Positions 42,641-45,443 of a stretch of DNA of 45,443 bases are shown here, piece by piece (the first letter of the stretch is position 1; every line of letters begins with the position of its first letter). The position numbers and the translations under genes were made by a program. The stretch comes from an uncultured Acetatifactor sp. (GTDB lineage Bacteria > Bacillota > Clostridia > Lachnospirales > Lachnospiraceae). The stretch covers positions 1-45,443 of the forward strand of contig CANRLX010000013.1 in assembly GCA_947631615.1 (NCBI GenBank). Direction: 5' to 3'. The notes beneath the pieces were generated by a model. That model saw only the letters and a list, made by a program, of their open reading frames with translations, was not told where the DNA came from and searched no databases.

Positions 42641-43864
42641 TTAATATTTTGGCGTCATATGGTGAATATCGTTATAAAGATCGTTCAGTTCCTTAATACG
42701 GCGATTTATCAAAACATCTGCCGACTCTGCATTAACCCAAATAATATTGGATTTCAATCCTCTTCCGATCAAACACCCTCTATATTTCACCAAGCTTCCG
42801 TGATCATAAAAATCAAGATCCTTCAATATTCCTTCCTTTATTTCATCTTTTATTTTCTCACTTTGAATGTCATAGCCCAGTTTTGTAGTATAATAATCTA
42901 AAGATTCTGCCAAAAGGGAAGCCAGTTGATCATAAACATACTGATTATGTTGTATGGCATCCTTCAGCATATATTCCACAAATGCACATTTGTTTTGGAT
43001 CAACCGTTCCATCAGCTCTCCTAAAAAAGGAAAAACAAATCTATGTGCACAACCAGACCTGTCCGTGATCTCAAACTCCTTTGAAAAATAATCCAGAACC
43101 TCATCATCCGCACGGAGGAGAGTATCCATAAGTTTTGCATTATAATACTGACTGCAATCTTTGGGTACAGTTGCAAAAAAAATCATTTGATAAAGGGAAG
43201 GAATTTCTCTTGCATGAAGACGCTCCAGCATATCCGCATCCTTGTGTTGAATCGCCAGCGCAATGAAACTCGTTCTTAATTCATCCCGCATTTTCATCTG
43301 TGAATCCAAAACGTTTATGTTCCGTGGGTATGGAAACATCTTGTTTTCAATACGGGTTCCCGCTCCAAAACTTACAGAAAAATCCGTTTCGTCCCCTCTA
43401 ACAAACCAGATATATTCATTGTCAATTAAATATTTTAAAAGGTCGTAATTTCCGGCTTCCAGTGCATAATCGATAAAAGTCTTTCCAAACTCGTCAACAT
43501 TCAAAATGGGGGAATCCTCCCGTTTTACAAAGTTTTTCCATTCAGACTCATTTTTGCTAAAAGCTGCCTTATAATTTGTCATACGCTCTGATGCGGGAAC
43601 GTGATACGTCCCCGCACTAAGAATGTCTTCGCAGGATAACTCCAGCAAATGGCAGAAAATTGGGAGATCATACAACCGGATATCCTTATTCCCTTGCAGT
43701 ATCTGTGAAAGACGATTTGACATTCTGCCTATTGATGCGTCATCCACGGTGCCCTCTTTCTCTTCAAGATATGCCGTACAAAATTTGCGACGGCTCTCAA
43801 ACCGCCTGTCGATACATTCAGCCAAATATTGGCCCATTTCTTTTTTGCCTGCTAATTTATACAT
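42641..43864 (-). CDS. HTH protein with ankyrin-like helical repeats
   Basis: A 407-residue protein. Residues ~8-80 look like an XRE-type helix-turn-helix (SNRLSQILQGNKDIRLYDLPIFCHLLELSCEDILSAG). The middle has ankyrin-like helix pairs (GKTFIDYALEAGNYDLLKYLIDNEYIWF, TSFIALAIQHKDADMLERLHAREIPSL). The C-terminal third is helical with no known match. The start is ATG 43864 with AAAGGAG eight bases upstream; an earlier ATG lacks a site. A perfect 7+3+7 palindrome lies 83 bases upstream. Possibly a phage- or stress-linked regulator that controls itself and the lipoprotein. Confidence 0.82.
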   Translation of the reverse strand: MYKLAGKKEMGQYLAECIDRRFESRRKFCTAYLEEKEGTVDDASIGRMSNRLSQILQGNKDIRLYDLPIFCHLLELSCEDILSAGTYHVPASERMTNYKAAFSKNESEWKNFVKREDSPILNVDEFGKTFIDYALEAGNYDLLKYLIDNEYIWFVRGDETDFSVSFGAGTRIENKMFPYPRNINVLDSQMKMRDELRTSFIALAIQHKDADMLERLHAREIPSLYQMIFFATVPKDCSQYYNAKLMDTLLRADDEVLDYFSKEFEITDRSGCAHRFVFPFLGELMERLIQNKCAFVEYMLKDAIQHNQYVYDQLASLLAESLDYYTTKLGYDIQSEKIKDEIKEGILKDLDFYDHGSLVKYRGCLIGRGLKSNIIWVNAESADVLINRRIKELNDLYNDIHHMTPKY

Positions 43865-43946
43865 CGTTTCCACTCCTTTCAAATGAATTGTACCATATTC
43901 GTGAAAAAGAAGTAGTCCCAATTTCGCATACACAAATTGTATTTTT

Positions 43947-43963
43947 TATGATTTTCAATCATA
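43947..43963. promoter_or_regulatory. Perfect palindrome upstream of the HTH/ankyrin-like gene
   Basis: TATGATT-TTC-AATCATA, seven-base arms. Candidate operator for the HTH protein encoded downstream. Confidence 0.6.
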
Positions 43964-44204
43964 CTATATATGCAAATAGCATATACTCTATTATAGTCTG
44001 GAAAAATTTGCCGATCATTCATTCCGCCACGCCCCCCAACTCTGTCAGCCATTTCACCGGTTCAGGCCTCAACAATTATATTACAGAACACCTCTGATTG
44101 TTTTCGTCTTCAAATTTAGACAGAGAACACAGCCATCTTGTTTTTCTCCTCTGGTTTCCCTAGCTTTTGCTTTGTCTGTATCACTTCCCTTTTTCTAAAA
44201 ACAA

Positions 44205-44242
44205 AAGAGACGGTCATGAAGGATTCCTCTTAACCGTCTCTT
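44205..44242 (-). terminator. Terminator of the DUF2798 gene
   Basis: AAGAGACGGT (44205-44214) and ACCGTCTCTT (44233-44242) form a perfect 10-bp stem. On the minus strand it is followed by TTTTGTTTTT. Confidence 0.85.
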
Positions 44243-44329
44243 ACGCTGTGTGGTTATGCCGTTATGATCGCTGTTTCTTTTGCTTCAACAAATACAGGCT
44301 TTTTAACGCCTCCGTTGATAAGTATCGAT

Positions 44330-45031
44330 TTATTGGGAAGCGATCCTATGTACGTCTTCCTCCAGGGCTTTCCTGCGGCGGTGTTCATGCGCGATCTCTT
44401 CCTGTATTTCATCCATGCGTTTAAAGATATCAAGGATGACTTCCTGCTCATTTTCCGGCTGCAAATTGCCCTCCTGCTGTTCCCTCTTCCTGATCTCTTT
44501 TCTAAAAAGCATCTTGAAAATCACTCTCACGGCAGGCTGTATGAAAAACAACTGTGTAAAAAACGCAAACGGAAAGTTGAAGCAGATCAGCTTAAGCCAA
44601 TTCGCAAGCAAGGTAAAAACATGGAACCCCATATAGTACGGATAATAGAGAAATGCGGCGATAAAGCTCATCGCAGGGCACATGATACCGACCGTTGCAC
44701 ATATGATCGCTGTTTCAAATATCATCGGGTGGTTCTTGGCAGGATTAAATATCCGGCTTGCCAGTTTAAAGGAAGCGGGGCTTCCAACAAGATTTTCCAG
44801 CAAATAGGCGAGACAAAACTCAATAAGGATGCACGCCCAAACAGGCAGATAGGTCCCACACATGTAAATCCCTCCCTGTTTGTTGAGCGCCGCGATAACG
44901 CCTGTTGTTTGGTTTATCTCCATCAAGGTATTCCCGTTTATCACATACAGGCTGTAAAACACATAGGCGTGTACCGTTATCACGACCGTGATAAACGCAT
45001 ACACCATTCTTTGGAATTGATTTCTTGGCAT
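44330..45031 (-). CDS. DUF2798-type membrane protein
   Basis: A 233-residue membrane protein with four helices in two similar halves: MVYAFITVVITVHAYVFYSLYV, WACILIEFCLAYLLENLVG, SRIFNPAKNHPMIFETAIICATVGIMCPAMSFIAAFLYYP and LICFNFPFAFFTQLFFIQPAVRVIFKMLF. The pattern matches DUF2798 proteins, whose job is unknown. A charged coiled-coil tail (KREQQEGNLQPENEQEVILDIFKRMDEIQEEIAHEHRRRKALEED) follows. The start is ATG 45031 with AGGAG ten bases upstream. Confidence 0.85.
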   Translation of the reverse strand: MPRNQFQRMVYAFITVVITVHAYVFYSLYVINGNTLMEINQTTGVIAALNKQGGIYMCGTYLPVWACILIEFCLAYLLENLVGSPASFKLASRIFNPAKNHPMIFETAIICATVGIMCPAMSFIAAFLYYPYYMGFHVFTLLANWLKLICFNFPFAFFTQLFFIQPAVRVIFKMLFRKEIRKREQQEGNLQPENEQEVILDIFKRMDEIQEEIAHEHRRRKALEEDVHRIASQ

Positions 45032-45308
45032 AATAAATTTTCTCCTCTTGTTTGGGCGCAAAAAAACACATATAACAACCCGACGCCGTAAAACATACTC
45101 TGTGATCAGATTTACGTGCCAAGCACTACATGTGTCATTATGCGCAGTATTTAATTTTCTTTCCTTTAGCAGAATACCACATTTCGTTTTGAAAAGCAAG
45201 TATTTTCCGGTAGCGGGATACTCCGCTTTCTCTTCGGCAAAAAACAAGGGGTTATCACAGAGTGATTATCGTATTTCCGGTGCCCGGCTTAAAGCTGCTT
45301 AAACCCGC

Positions 45309-45383
45309 CTATCCCTTATTGTTCTTCCCACAACATTTCTTAAACTTCTTGCCGGAGCCACACGGGCACGGGAGTTTGACAGC
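45309..45383 (-). pseudogene. SEC-C motif fragment
   Basis: Reading on the minus strand from a stop at 45386-45384, the frame gives AVKLPCPCGSGKKFKKCCGKNNKG and a stop at 45311-45309. This is the complete zinc-binding SEC-C motif seen at the C-terminus of SecA, YecA and many small proteins, but no start codon or upstream domain is in frame. It is a 24-codon leftover, perhaps the cut-off end of a lost gene. Confidence 0.7.
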
Positions 45384-45443
45384 TTAACCACATAAAAAAC
45401 CTTACAAAGCCTTTATTGGCTTCATTTTTTTGTCAAATTTTAA

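Larger units (their letters stand above)
43865..44329. other. 465-base gap: operator palindrome, terminator, otherwise nothing recognised
   Basis: Holds the palindrome at 43947-43963 and the terminator at 44205-44242. Between them (43964-44204) I see AT-rich sequence without a gene or RNA. A short minus-strand frame (44254-44451) overlaps the next gene in another frame and is probably not real. Confidence 0.6.

Noticed and set aside
44254..44451. 65-codon minus-strand frame overlapping the end of the DUF2798 gene
   Set aside because: It overlaps in another frame, lacks a ribosome site, and only its last third lies outside the gene.

Overview
This window looks like the chromosome of an anaerobic, gut-type Firmicute, most like Lachnospiraceae or a related Clostridium. 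The evidence is a moderately GC-rich core, strong AGGAGG ribosome sites, TTGACA/TATAAT-type promoters, a complete crotonyl-CoA butyrate operon, a TPP riboswitch on a thiT gene, and many Clostridia-type transporters. Most genes lie on the minus strand. The last ~6.5 kb is visibly AT-richer and carries phage debris, so it looks like accessory DNA.

Layout. 1-5.3 kb: the 5' end of a TetM-like ribosomal GTPase gene, a TPP riboswitch with thiT, and addA without an adjacent addB. 5.3-11 kb: a small soluble chemoreceptor, then an amino-acid ABC transporter whose binding protein fuses a CjaA-type cysteine-binding domain to a MetQ/NlpA methionine-binding domain. Upstream of it are a Cys/Met-rich leader peptide, an attenuator and an Rrf2 regulator with three Fe-S-type cysteines. 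11-21 kb: cstA with two small unknown genes, a SulP transporter with an unusual C-terminal extension, a PlsC-like acyltransferase, and a MarR regulator with a heterodimeric ABC exporter. 21-28.4 kb: nickel-pincer cofactor genes larB, larE and larC interleaved with azlCD, preceded by ykgJ-, ybaK-, EamA- and MBL-type genes. 28.4-31.2 kb: a DUF1266 lipoprotein and a membrane chemoreceptor. 31.5-37.9 kb: the butyrate operon thl-crt-hbd-bcd-etfB-etfA behind a strong promoter flanked by Rex-like sites. 37.9-45.4 kb: LysR, a MATE exporter, a decayed phage head gene, an HTH/ankyrin-like protein with a lipoprotein, a DUF2798 membrane protein and a SEC-C fragment.

Two results stand out. (1) The 8.4-10.9 kb region reads as one sulfur-amino-acid uptake unit. 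It combines a dual-domain receptor, a 38-codon leader with six Cys and an internal Met-Met pair, a terminator with a mutually exclusive antiterminator pairing, and a divergent Fe-S-type Rrf2 gene whose likely operator surrounds the -35 box. (2) Seven intergenic regions each carry a private, well-phased short tandem array with a unit of 10, 13, 14, 14, 14, 16 or 23 bp. Four of the seven (five counting a degenerate flank) lie directly upstream of a minus-strand start codon, and one is inside the butyrate operon. Neither is explained by the ordinary gene annotation.
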